Positions 25,381 through 32,744 of a stretch of DNA of 36,614 nt are shown here, piece by piece. Position numbers and translations under genes: made by a program. Source of the stretch: an uncultured Eubacteriales bacterium (GTDB lineage Bacteria; Bacillota; Clostridia; Oscillospirales; Oscillospiraceae); the NCBI GenBank assembly GCA_900319275.1, contig ONNS01000038.1:1-36614 (forward strand). The letters are read 5' to 3'. The notes under the pieces were generated by a model, which made no database searches, was not told the DNA's origin, and saw only the letters and a list, made by a program, of their open reading frames with translations. The first letter of the stretch is position 1. The number at the start of each line of letters is the position of its first letter.

Positions 25381-26065
25381 AATCCCTGTCGCCCACGTAC
25401 TTCTTCCAACTGAGCAGCAGCGCTGTAAACATGATGATCGCGCCGAGGCTCATATTGGATGTTCCGATCCCATTATACAGCGCCGTGTTGCCGAGACGGC
25501 GCACCGCGTTGAACACTGCCTTTCCGATCAGCAGATTGAACACGCAGTACCATTTGGGAAACGGCGTGCGGCCCTTTGCAAAGGCAATAAACTGCACTAC
25601 GCTCGCTCCGATAAAAAACACGCCGAACACGACCGCGGCAGGCAGCAGAAAACACAGCAGATATCGTGTCGCAATGTCACGGCCGACTTCTGCCCCGGAA
25701 GCCTCCGCGACGGCTTTGTATATCCACAGTAACACGCCGCAGGGCAGATGCACCGCTCCTCCGCCGAGAGCGAGATAAACGTACATCGAGAACTTGTAGA
25801 AACTGCCGCCGCGGGGCATATGCTCCCGGATCAAGGGACAGATCGTCATGAGAGCGGGGAATTCCAAGCAGATCCCCACAAAGCCGATCAAGCCACCCAG
25901 AATCGGCCTCCAGGCGGGCATGTCCAGCGCAATGGCAAAATAGCCCTCGATCATTTTCGCTCCGTCCGGAAACTTCGCCGCGCCGATCATACAATCACCG
26001 AACAGTGTCAGCAAAGCGCCGAACAGGCCGATCTTCAACCAGCTCTCCGCTTTTCCTCTGCTCAT
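25370..26065 (-). CDS. Seven-helix integral membrane protein (DUF6796-like)
   Basis: 231 residues, about six to seven hydrophobic segments; paralogue of 22329-23048 by the early Gly-Asp of helix 1 and the HLPCGVLLWIY segment near 110. ATG with GGAGGCGGG upstream. Second gene of the operon after the ATC hydrolase at 26875. Function unknown; it may pair with the PanE-like enzyme or the hydrolases. Confidence 0.68.
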   Translation of the reverse strand: MSRGKAESWLKIGLFGALLTLFGDCMIGAAKFPDGAKMIEGYFAIALDMPAWRPILGGLIGFVGICLEFPALMTICPLIREHMPRGGSFYKFSMYVYLALGGGAVHLPCGVLLWIYKAVAEASGAEVGRDIATRYLLCFLLPAAVVFGVFFIGASVVQFIAFAKGRTPFPKWYCVFNLLIGKAVFNAVRRLGNTALYNGIGTSNMSLGAIIMFTALLLSWKKYVGDRDYER

Positions 26066-26120
26066 ATTCCCGCCTCCAGTCGAAGGTTTTCACGCATGTC
26101 TCTCTCTTTGCCGCTTCCCG

Positions 26121-26189
26121 TCAGAACCTCTTGCTGTGTTCCCCGCCATCTCCGGCGTCGGCCTCGCGGTGACCGTGATCGCTCCGGTG
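26121..26189 (-). pseudogene. Possible C-terminal remnant of an ATC-hydrolase-like gene
   Basis: A 22-codon open stretch on the minus strand ends HREADAGDGGEHSKRF-stop. It resembles the C-terminal end of ATC hydrolase 1, HETDAGNGWERSKSI-stop, and the DNA is similar too (plus-strand TCCGGCGTCGG at both places). It lies in the 138-bp gap between ATC hydrolase 2 and the membrane gene. A duplicated and deleted copy is likely. Short length limits confidence. Confidence 0.4.
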
Positions 26190-26203
26190 CGCAGATCATG
26201 CGC

Positions 26204-26875
26204 CTATTTCGCGTCCGGGCCCGGCATGAAGCCCAGCTCCTCGGCTCTTTCCCGGCTCATCAGATGGAAGTTGCACTCGTCGTCGCCCCAGCCCAGGGTC
26301 TTTGTCCGGTCCAGCACGGCGCCCTGCATCTCAAAGGTGTAGTAGTCCATCATGCACAGATGCCTCGTAAGGCCCTCGCAGTGCTCCTGCTTCGTAAGTT
26401 TGCAGATGCCGCACTGTTTGTGGGTGATGTAATATTCTTCCTTTCCCGGCACGGTTTTAAAGTAGTAAAACCAGTTCATCGGGTATTCGTCGATGTGGTC
26501 CCGCGACCATTGGGCCTGCCGGGTGCGGTTTGCGATCTCTTTTTCCGTAAAGGCGCTCTTGCCCTGCTTGGCCTTCACCATCAGGGGGCAGTAGGCCAGC
26601 GCGCGGACCAGCCCTTTCAGCTTCTCCTCGTCCAGCTTTCCGTCCGCCTCTTTGTAGAGTGCGATCGCAAAGGCCCCGCAGTACATGGTCAGCACGAACA
26701 TGTTGTCCTTCATGCTGCCGATGCCGGGCGTCCGCTCCACGATGGCCCGGTACTCCCGCAGCACCCGCTTTTTGTAGGAGACCATATCCAGTCCCGGGAT
26801 CGCTTCTTCCATATAAGCAAAGGCTGTTTTGGCAAAGGCAAGCTTGATAAAGCCGCCCAGGATTCCGTATTTCAT
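26204..26875 (-). CDS. ATC hydrolase family protein 2
   Basis: 223 residues. The core motif set of the L-2-amino-thiazoline-4-carboxylate hydrolase family is present: CGIC (Cys155, Cys158), LCMMD (Cys174, Asp177), R-T-K-TL (Arg190, Thr193) and DECNF (Cys201). The N-terminal helical half differs from copy 1. Leads the operon of membrane proteins, PanE-like enzyme and two hydrolases down to 21.0 kb. The ATG at 26873-26875 has AAAGGAG 8 bases upstream; a longer frame to 26986 runs through a terminator. Enzymatic activity not shown for clostridial members. Confidence 0.8.
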   Translation of the reverse strand: MKYGILGGFIKLAFAKTAFAYMEEAIPGLDMVSYKKRVLREYRAIVERTPGIGSMKDNMFVLTMYCGAFAIALYKEADGKLDEEKLKGLVRALAYCPLMVKAKQGKSAFTEKEIANRTRQAQWSRDHIDEYPMNWFYYFKTVPGKEEYYITHKQCGICKLTKQEHCEGLTRHLCMMDYYTFEMQGAVLDRTKTLGWGDDECNFHLMSRERAEELGFMPGPDAK

Positions 26876-26960
26876 AAGAAAGCTCCTTTGTATTTCTCCG
26901 AGACGATTACAAGAGTTGCAAACAAACTTAGTTTTTTCATCCCGAAGGGAATCAGAATCG

Positions 26961-26989
26961 TTTTTGAGGCAGCTTTGCCGCCTCAAAAA
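26961..26989 (-). terminator. Intrinsic terminator between operons
   Basis: A perfect 10-bp stem (26961-26970 with 26980-26989) with terminal A/T runs on both sides and a 9-base loop. It lies about 100 bp beyond the P-type ATPase stop and upstream of ATC hydrolase 2. Between it and the ATPase (26990-27062) are further small GC-rich inverted repeats but no gene. Confidence 0.8.
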
Positions 26990-27062
26990 AACCCAGAGCC
27001 GAGCTTAGCGAGGCCTCGCGCCGACCAAAGCGGCCTAAAGCCGCTGCGATGAGCGCGAGTCC

Positions 27063-27090
27063 TTAATTGCGAAACGAGTTTCGCAATTAA
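27063..27090 (-). terminator. Hairpin overlapping the P-type ATPase stop
   Basis: A perfect 13-bp inverted repeat (27063-27075 with 27078-27090), TTAATTGCGAAAC and its complement with a 2-base centre, overlaps the ATPase stop codon at 27087-27089. It may act as a terminator or an mRNA-protecting stem. Confidence 0.6.
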
Positions 27091-29078
27091 ATCAGCGGCG
27101 TCATGCAGTCCATGCTCAGAAGCAGGGTCGAACCATCGTGCAGCAGGGCCGAGGTGGCAGGCCCCAGGACGCCGACGGCTCCAAGGACGATCAGGGCGCC
27201 GTTGAAGCCCATAACAAAGCGGTAATTCCGGTCGATGCGTCCCATCAGTTTTTGGGATAGTGTTCGCAGCAGCACCAGTTCCCGCAGATCCTCCGCCGCG
27301 ATGGTGATATCCGCCACCTCCCGGGCAATGCTGGCCCCGCTGCCGATGGCCACGCCCACGTCCGCGAGCGACAGGGCGGGCGCGTCGTTGATGCCGTCGC
27401 CGATCATGACGACCTTGCGTCCCGCCTCCAGTTCGGCGCGGATAAAGGCCGCCTTGTCCTCCGGCAGCACCTCGGCGCGCCAGGCGTCAATGTTCAGCTT
27501 CTCCGCAATGGCGGCCGCGGTGCCGCGGTTGTCCCCGGTGAGCATGACGACCTTTTGGATCCCGGCCTCGTGGAGAAGGCTCACGATCTCCTTCGCCTCC
27601 GGGCGCAGCGGATCATGGATGCCGATGGCTGCGGAGAGCCGCCCGCCGATAGCCAGATACAGCCAGGAGCAGTCCGGTTCCAGGGCATCAAACCGGGGCT
27701 GATCCTCCGGCAGGATGGAAACGCCCTCGTCCTCGAAGACAAAATGGCGGCTGCCGATGACGGCCCGCTCGTTGCCGATGCGGGAGGCGATGCCGTGGGC
27801 CACCACGTATTCCACCTCGCTGTGCATCTCCCGGTGGTCCAGCCCCCGCTCCCGGGCGGCGCGCACCACGGCGTTTGCCACAGAGTGGGGGAAGTGCTCC
27901 TCCAGGCAGGCGGCCTTGTCAAAGATCACGGTGTCCGCTTTGCTCAAAAGCTCCATGTACTTGCCGCCCTTGACGGTGATCTTGTGGCGGCCCGCCTCCC
28001 GCATGGCGGACAGGACGCTCAGGGGCATGGAGAGCTTCAGCGCGCAGGAGAAGTCCACCATCAGCACCGAGACGGCCCGTGTGGTGTTGCCGGTCAGCAG
28101 CCAGGTCAGGGCGCTTCCGCCCAGGCACCAGGGCACCAGTTTGTCCGCCAGACGGTAGGCCCGGTCCTCGGTGCCGGATTTCAGGCGCTCGGATTCCTCG
28201 ATCATGCGTACGATACGGTCATAGCGGTTTTCGCCCGCGGCGTGGGTCACGTGCAGGACGCAGCTGCCCTCCTCCACCACGCTGCCCGCGTAGACGGCGG
28301 CGCCGGGATGCTTTGCCACGGGGACGGATTCCCCCGTGAGAGATGCCTGATTGAGCATCACGTCCCCCTGCTCCAGAATGCCGTCCAGCGGCAGAACATG
28401 GCCGGTGTGGACTACGATTCGATCGCCGGTCTGTATCTGAGAGAGCGGGACGAGTACCTGCGTTCCGTCATCTGTCAGCTGCCAGACCTTGTCCACCTGC
28501 AGGGACATGCTCCTGGCCAGATCGTCCACGGATTTCTTGCGGGTCCAGTCGTCCAGCGTTTCCCCCAGGGAGAGCAGAAAGCGCACGGAGCCCGCGGTGG
28601 AGAAGTCCCCGGTCAGGAGCGAGGCGCCGATGGCCACGCCATCCAGCACCTCCACGGTCAGCTTGCCCCGCAGAAGCGTCTTCGCGGCAAGCCAGAGGCG
28701 GGGCAGGGCGCTGACGGTGTTGATGACCGCCCGGACAGGCGCGGGCAGAAACAGCTTTTTCCCATAGTGCCGCAGCACCTGAAAAACCAGCTTTTCCTTG
28801 TACGCCCGGTTGATCTCGCGGCTGTGGGGGCTGAGTACGTGCACCTCTTCTCCGGCTTCCTCATAGGAAAAGCGGGACAGGGCGCTGTACAGCATGTCCT
28901 GTTCCCCGGTAAAGAGAATGGTCACGCCGCAGATGCGCTCGTGCACCGTCACCTGGTCGACGCCGGGCAGGGCCAGGATCCAGGCCTCCAGCAGGTCGGC
29001 ATCACGCATGCTCATGGTGCGCTGCATGGCCCGCAGACGGACGCGCCCCCGGCTTTCGTGCAGAATCTGAAATCTCAT
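27087..29078 (-). CDS. P1B-type heavy-metal ATPase with internal deletion of the DKTGT motif
   Basis: 663 residues. A degenerate N-terminal metal-binding-like domain (HESRGRVRLR) is followed by actuator motif TGES (248-251), membrane motif SCALKLSMP (344-352) in place of CPC/SPC, Mg-binding GDGIND near 567, and a normal C-terminal helix pair. The phosphorylation site is wrong: it reads VIFDKAACLEEHFPH, where Asp387-Lys388 run directly into AACLEEH. The family has DKTGTLT followed by about 25 residues before that helix. A clean in-frame loss of roughly 30 residues at 27914/27915 therefore removes TGTLT. Reading frame and flanks are intact, so this is not a frameshift. The protein is probably unable to complete its catalytic cycle. 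Partner DUF6110 gene upstream overlaps by ATGA. Confidence 0.9.
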   Translation of the reverse strand: MRFQILHESRGRVRLRAMQRTMSMRDADLLEAWILALPGVDQVTVHERICGVTILFTGEQDMLYSALSRFSYEEAGEEVHVLSPHSREINRAYKEKLVFQVLRHYGKKLFLPAPVRAVINTVSALPRLWLAAKTLLRGKLTVEVLDGVAIGASLLTGDFSTAGSVRFLLSLGETLDDWTRKKSVDDLARSMSLQVDKVWQLTDDGTQVLVPLSQIQTGDRIVVHTGHVLPLDGILEQGDVMLNQASLTGESVPVAKHPGAAVYAGSVVEEGSCVLHVTHAAGENRYDRIVRMIEESERLKSGTEDRAYRLADKLVPWCLGGSALTWLLTGNTTRAVSVLMVDFSCALKLSMPLSVLSAMREAGRHKITVKGGKYMELLSKADTVIFDKAACLEEHFPHSVANAVVRAARERGLDHREMHSEVEYVVAHGIASRIGNERAVIGSRHFVFEDEGVSILPEDQPRFDALEPDCSWLYLAIGGRLSAAIGIHDPLRPEAKEIVSLLHEAGIQKVVMLTGDNRGTAAAIAEKLNIDAWRAEVLPEDKAAFIRAELEAGRKVVMIGDGINDAPALSLADVGVAIGSGASIAREVADITIAAEDLRELVLLRTLSQKLMGRIDRNYRFVMGFNGALIVLGAVGVLGPATSALLHDGSTLLLSMDCMTPLI

Positions 29079-29335
29079 GCTTTCGCAGCGTCTTCGATGT
29101 ACTTGGCATCCTCGGCGGCTCTCGCCTCGTTGATGGCCTTGGCGTCGGCCAGAATGTCCGAGCAGCCCTCCTGTACGGCCTCCACGTCCCGCATCACCTG
29201 ATCCTTGCAGCGCAGCACGGCGGCGGTGGCCTGGGTATAGACCTTGCGGGCATCCCTGCTGCCAAGGATTTTCAGGCCGGCGGAGCCAAACAGCGTGCCG
29301 CCTACAAACAGTGCGATCTTTCCGGTAGTAGTCAT
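29075..29335 (-). CDS. DUF6110-like small protein
   Basis: 86 residues. An N-terminal hydrophobic segment (KIALFVGGTLFGSAGLKIL, residues 6-24) is followed by a helical, charged tail (YTQATAAVLRCKDQVMRDVEA). Small proteins of this type are usually encoded immediately upstream of clostridial P1B ATPases. AGGAGG ribosome binding site 9 bases before the ATG. Probably anchors in the membrane and assists the ATPase. Function not established. Confidence 0.75.
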   Translation of the reverse strand: MTTTGKIALFVGGTLFGSAGLKILGSRDARKVYTQATAAVLRCKDQVMRDVEAVQEGCSDILADAKAINEARAAEDAKYIEDAAKA

Positions 29336-29356
29336 ATCTTTATCCTCCTATGTTTG

Positions 29357-29380
29357 CCCGGCTTTCGCCGGGTTTTTTTA
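29357..29380 (+). terminator. Intrinsic-terminator hairpin in plus orientation
   Basis: CCCGGC-TTTC-GCCGGG followed by seven T on the plus strand. No plus-strand gene ends here. On the minus strand it is a GC hairpin preceded by A residues, placed between the ATC hydrolase 3 stop (29378) and the DUF6110 ribosome binding site. It could stop antisense transcripts or stabilise a processed end. Confidence 0.55.
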
Positions 29381-30007
29381 CTTTTTCTTATATCCGCAGT
29401 CGCAGTACGGCCCGCCGGAGGCGAGCGTGTATTCCCGGACAAATTCCGATGCGCCGCCCGCCTCGCTCATGGTGTAGTCCAGATGGCACATGGCGGGGGT
29501 CAGTTCAAAAAGTCCCAGCTCCTTCATGAGCGTGCAGATGCCGCATTTGGTGAAGCGGGCCTCGTAGCCGCTGCCGTCCGGATAGGGCAGATAGTCCATG
29601 TTCCAGGAATAGGGGTTGCGGTCGGCGGCGCGCAGCGCGGCGGTATCCCGCATGCCCTGAAGATCCGCGTCCGTGAATTTGCGCTTCCCGCTCATCCGGC
29701 AGAACCACCGGGTGGGCGCGGTCATCATGGCGCGGGCGTAAAACGCGGTCAGCTTCTCCACGTTCGGCCGCTCCTCCATGCTCAGCAAAAAGGCGCAGAG
29801 CATAGCGCAGTTCACGATATTCATTTCGAAGCGGTCGCCCTTTTCGAATTCCGGGAGCTTTTCGATGATCTCCCGGTATTTGGGCTTCGCCTTTTCGGTG
29901 ATCTCCCTTGCCTCCTGTTCCGTACACCCCAGCACGGAAACCAGATGCTCCCGGAAAGACTTCCGATACAGCAGCCACATGCCCAGAGGCATTCCCATGT
30001 ACTTCAT
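29378..30007 (-). CDS. ATC hydrolase family protein 3
   Basis: 209 residues. The Cys core is CGIC (Cys155, Cys158), MCHLD (Cys174, Asp177), REYTL (Arg191, Thr194) and a final YCDCG (Cys202, Cys204). The first four key residues sit at exactly the same numbers as in ATC hydrolase 2. The N-terminal half (60-100) is helical. The start ATG overlaps the upstream methyltransferase stop (ATGA) and is preceded by GGAGAGG. Sits between a run of methyltransferases and the metal ATPase. Activity inferred only from family. Confidence 0.8.
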   Translation of the reverse strand: MKYMGMPLGMWLLYRKSFREHLVSVLGCTEQEAREITEKAKPKYREIIEKLPEFEKGDRFEMNIVNCAMLCAFLLSMEERPNVEKLTAFYARAMMTAPTRWFCRMSGKRKFTDADLQGMRDTAALRAADRNPYSWNMDYLPYPDGSGYEARFTKCGICTLMKELGLFELTPAMCHLDYTMSEAGGASEFVREYTLASGGPYCDCGYKKK

Positions 30008-30846
30008 GCTTTTTCCTCTCCAAACACGATCTTTACGATCACCATCTTGACCAGGCTGTCGCAGAAGCGGATCATCAGCTTGTGAAAGGCGTTTACCTTG
30101 GGGTAGATGTCCCGGTAGCCGCGCATATAGCTTTTCGTCGAAACGGCGGCGAAGTCCTTGCTCCAGCCCTTCAGGGTGCTCGGGTCATCCAGGGAGAAGA
30201 GCGCGTTCACGTCCCGGATCCCGGCCCCCTTGAGCCAGGTTTTGGTCATCATCTTGGCCCCGCGCCGGTTGCAGCAGTCAAAGGCCAGCACCGCGCCGGG
30301 AAAGCGCGCGGCCATCGCCCGAAACAGCGCCTTGACTGCCTCTGTCTCAAAGTAGTAGAACACCCCGGAGGCGAAGAACACCGCGCCGTGGGAGGCATCG
30401 ATCCTGTCCATCCAGCGGTGGTCGTTCAGGTCGCAGCCGATGTTTTCTTCCCGCTCGCCCGCGGGCAGCAGCTCGTTTCGAACGGATATCACATCCGGCA
30501 TGTCCAGGTTGCAGCCCCGGCACTCGCCGTTATCCACCTGGGAGAAGGTGTCGTCCAGCCCGCAGCCAAGGTTGACCACCGCTGCTTTGGGGTGGGCCTT
30601 GAGGTAATCGCGCACCTCCCACATGAGGTCGTACTGCCGCTGGGCCACCTCCAGCGCGCCGAAGAGCCCCGCCTGGGACTCCATGAGTTTCCGCTTTTCG
30701 GAGAAGTCGTAGTCCAGCATGGCGCAGATGCGCGCTGCCGACGGGTCGGAGAACAGCTCCGGGTAATGCTCGGAGCAGATGAGCCGCCCGAAGAGCGGGA
30801 TGATCAAGGTCTCCTGGATCGAATTCTTTTCAATATGATATTTCAT
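30004..30846 (-). CDS. SAM methyltransferase, leucine-carboxyl/TcmP-Omt family
   Basis: 280 residues. The SAM-binding motif VNLGCGLDDTFSQVDNG (about 90-106), LDMPDV, and GVFYYFE near 160 are characteristic of the PPM1/TcmP-like O-methyltransferase family. These methylate carboxylates or hydroxyls of small molecules. Seven bp after the preceding methyltransferase gene; same transcript as ATC hydrolase 3. A different family from its four neighbours. Confidence 0.85.
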   Translation of the reverse strand: MKYHIEKNSIQETLIIPLFGRLICSEHYPELFSDPSAARICAMLDYDFSEKRKLMESQAGLFGALEVAQRQYDLMWEVRDYLKAHPKAAVVNLGCGLDDTFSQVDNGECRGCNLDMPDVISVRNELLPAGEREENIGCDLNDHRWMDRIDASHGAVFFASGVFYYFETEAVKALFRAMAARFPGAVLAFDCCNRRGAKMMTKTWLKGAGIRDVNALFSLDDPSTLKGWSKDFAAVSTKSYMRGYRDIYPKVNAFHKLMIRFCDSLVKMVIVKIVFGEEKA

Positions 30847-30852
30847 TGCCTC

Positions 30853-31653
30853 TTACTTCCTGCCCACCAGCAGCGTGGAGCCGCCAAGGCCCAGCAGGGC
30901 TGCTTCCTTCCGGCCCATAAAGCGGCCGTCCGTGGTATCGATCAGGCGCACGTCCTCATAGCCCTCGGCCTTGAGCTTCCGCACAAAGGCTTCCATGTCG
31001 CCGTAGTAGCGGGCGCGGCTCATCAGGTCGTGGATGGCGAAGCTGCCGCCTTTTTTCAGTACGCGCAGCGTCTCCAGCAGCAGTGCCTGCTTATTCTGCC
31101 CGGCGATGTTGTGGTACACGTAGTTGCTGGTCACGGCGTCAAAGCTCTCATCGGGGAAGGGGAGACGGACAGCGTTGCCCTCGGTAAAGCGCACATTGGC
31201 AACGCCTTCCGCAGCGGCGTTTTCCTCGCAGCGCTTCTTTGTGAAAACCGCTTTGTACGCGCCGCTCCAAATATCACAGCCGACCATCTGCGCCCTGGGG
31301 TTTCGCTTGGCGCAGGCAATGGTCAGCGCGCCGCTGCCGCAGCCCACGTCCAGCCCCGTGCCGCCGTCGGGAAGCGTCAGATACTCCGCCGTCCCGTCGA
31401 TGATGGTCTTGGCCAGCTTGCGCTTTCCGTTGTAGTCAAAAGATCTGTGCAGGGCGCCCATCCAGCCCGTGTAAAACAGCAGCACCGGCGTTGCTGCGCC
31501 AAAAGCGGCTGCAGCGATCTGCCGCGGCCTGCCTTTCAGGATTGATTCTGTCGAGCCAAAAAGTACAGACAGGCTCGCGGAAGCGGCCGTCGCCGCGCCA
31601 AGACCGATCACCATGCTTTTGGGCACCCAGTTCTTATAGTCAGGTTTTTTCAT
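30853..31653 (-). CDS. Class I SAM methyltransferase with N-terminal membrane segments
   Basis: 266 residues. Two hydrophobic stretches (about 14-30 and 45-65) precede a methyltransferase domain with motif I GLDVGCGSGALTIAC (about 99-113), motif II VGCDIW, and NAVRLPFPDESFDAVTSN. It is probably membrane-attached, facing the cytoplasm. ATG with AAAGGAG upstream. Substrate may be lipophilic. Confidence 0.85.
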   Translation of the reverse strand: MKKPDYKNWVPKSMVIGLGAATAASASLSVLFGSTESILKGRPRQIAAAAFGAATPVLLFYTGWMGALHRSFDYNGKRKLAKTIIDGTAEYLTLPDGGTGLDVGCGSGALTIACAKRNPRAQMVGCDIWSGAYKAVFTKKRCEENAAAEGVANVRFTEGNAVRLPFPDESFDAVTSNYVYHNIAGQNKQALLLETLRVLKKGGSFAIHDLMSRARYYGDMEAFVRKLKAEGYEDVRLIDTTDGRFMGRKEAALLGLGGSTLLVGRK

Positions 31654-31671
31654 CGATTTTCTCCTTTCGAT

Positions 31672-32019
31672 TCATCCAAACAATCTCCCGAGGCTCAGGA
31701 TCAGGCCCCGGGTCAGCGTCGCAATGGCGCAGACGTTAAAAAGCCAATAACAAATTAAGTCCAAAACCCCGCGTACTTTCGTAAGCACTTGTGACAGACG
31801 GCTCTCCGCCCGAATCCGTTTCTTCGCAAGGGGTGTCATGACGGGCATCGTCTGCGCCGCCGTGCCGTAATACTTCACGTTGGACTGGCACTGGATTTTA
31901 CAGTTTTCGCAGTCCCCCGGGCAGTCGCAGAGTTCCCCCTGCCGGCGGTGCCAGAGGACAGAGGAAACACAGAGGATGACGACCGCCGCCAAAAAAACGC
32001 AAAGCAAAACATTGATCAT
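31672..32019 (-). CDS. Cys-rich small membrane protein (FeoB-associated-like)
   Basis: 115 residues. An N-terminal transmembrane helix (about 3-22) is followed by a Cys cluster CDCPGDCENCKIQC (31-44) similar to FeoB-associated Cys-rich membrane proteins. A basic stretch and a second hydrophobic segment (about 85-110) follow. The Cys cluster could hold iron, zinc or a cluster. Sits inside the methyltransferase operon. No FeoB in view. ATG with AGAGGTGAG upstream. Confidence 0.65.
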   Translation of the reverse strand: MINVLLCVFLAAVVILCVSSVLWHRRQGELCDCPGDCENCKIQCQSNVKYYGTAAQTMPVMTPLAKKRIRAESRLSQVLTKVRGVLDLICYWLFNVCAIATLTRGLILSLGRLFG

Positions 32020-32061
32020 GGTCTCACCTCTAACCGCGCCGGATAGAAATCCGCATAGCGC

Positions 32062-32742
32062 TTATTTGACGCAGCGAAAGCAGCCGATGCCTTCCACGCT
32101 GGTCACGTTGACCGAACAGTACAGCTCAGAAAGCCGCTGACGCAGGCTCGTCTCCGTCTCGTAGGGCGGGGTAAAAAAGCCCTTGGGCTGGTAGAGATGC
32201 CGAATGAACCAGTCGGTCCGTTTGCAGCCGCCCAGGATATAAAAGCAGCCGCAGAAGGTGCCGCCGGGTTTCAGCACACGGAAGGTCTCCCGGTACGCTG
32301 CCTCCTTGTCCGGGAAGGCGTGAAAGCCGTTGAGGGAGAGCACGATGTCAAAGCTCTCATCGGGGAAGGGCAGCGCGCCCACGTCTCCCTGCACAAAGCG
32401 CACATTTCCGATCCCGGCCTTTTTTGCGCGCTCCTGCGCCGCCGCCATCATATCGGGGGAATAGTCCAGGCAGGTGATCTCCGCCTCAGGCAGGTCCCGA
32501 TAGACCGGCATGGTCAGCACACCGGTTCCCACCGGCACCTCCAGCAGCTTTCCGGAAAAATCCTCCGGCACGCCGGCGAGGGCATGCTCGAGATAGCGGA
32601 GGTTCTTCTCCCCGTCCATGTTCCACACGATCCGGCAGATCGCTTTACCTGGCAGCGTGGAATAGGTCATCATGCCGTCGTAAAAGGAAGCGTTTCCTCC
32701 CGTCAGCCGGTAGGCGTTTTGGATCTGCTCTTTTCGTGTCAT
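32062..32742 (-). CDS. Class I SAM methyltransferase
   Basis: 226 residues from the ATG at 32740-32742 with a GGGAG-type site upstream; an open frame continues further up but overlaps the MBL gene. SAM motif I LLEVPVGTGVLTMP (about 65-78) has an unusual VPVGTG in place of VGCGTG. Other motifs are CLDYSPDM, GDVGALPFPDESFDIVLS and VLKPGGTFCGCFYI. UbiE-like. Three bp after the MBL-fold gene, so translated together. Confidence 0.84.
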   Translation of the reverse strand: MTRKEQIQNAYRLTGGNASFYDGMMTYSTLPGKAICRIVWNMDGEKNLRYLEHALAGVPEDFSGKLLEVPVGTGVLTMPVYRDLPEAEITCLDYSPDMMAAAQERAKKAGIGNVRFVQGDVGALPFPDESFDIVLSLNGFHAFPDKEAAYRETFRVLKPGGTFCGCFYILGGCKRTDWFIRHLYQPKGFFTPPYETETSLRQRLSELYCSVNVTSVEGIGCFRCVK

Positions 32743-32744
32743 GT

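Noticed and set aside
27087-29078. Frameshift in the P-type ATPase as explanation for the missing TGTLT
   Set aside because: The frame is open throughout, both flanks match the family in the same frame, and no TGTLT sequence is present in another frame nearby.
27555-31545. Plus-strand open frames of about 545 codons opposite the ATPase and methyltransferases
   Set aside because: Shadow frames; the opposite strand encodes intact known families with good ribosome binding sites.
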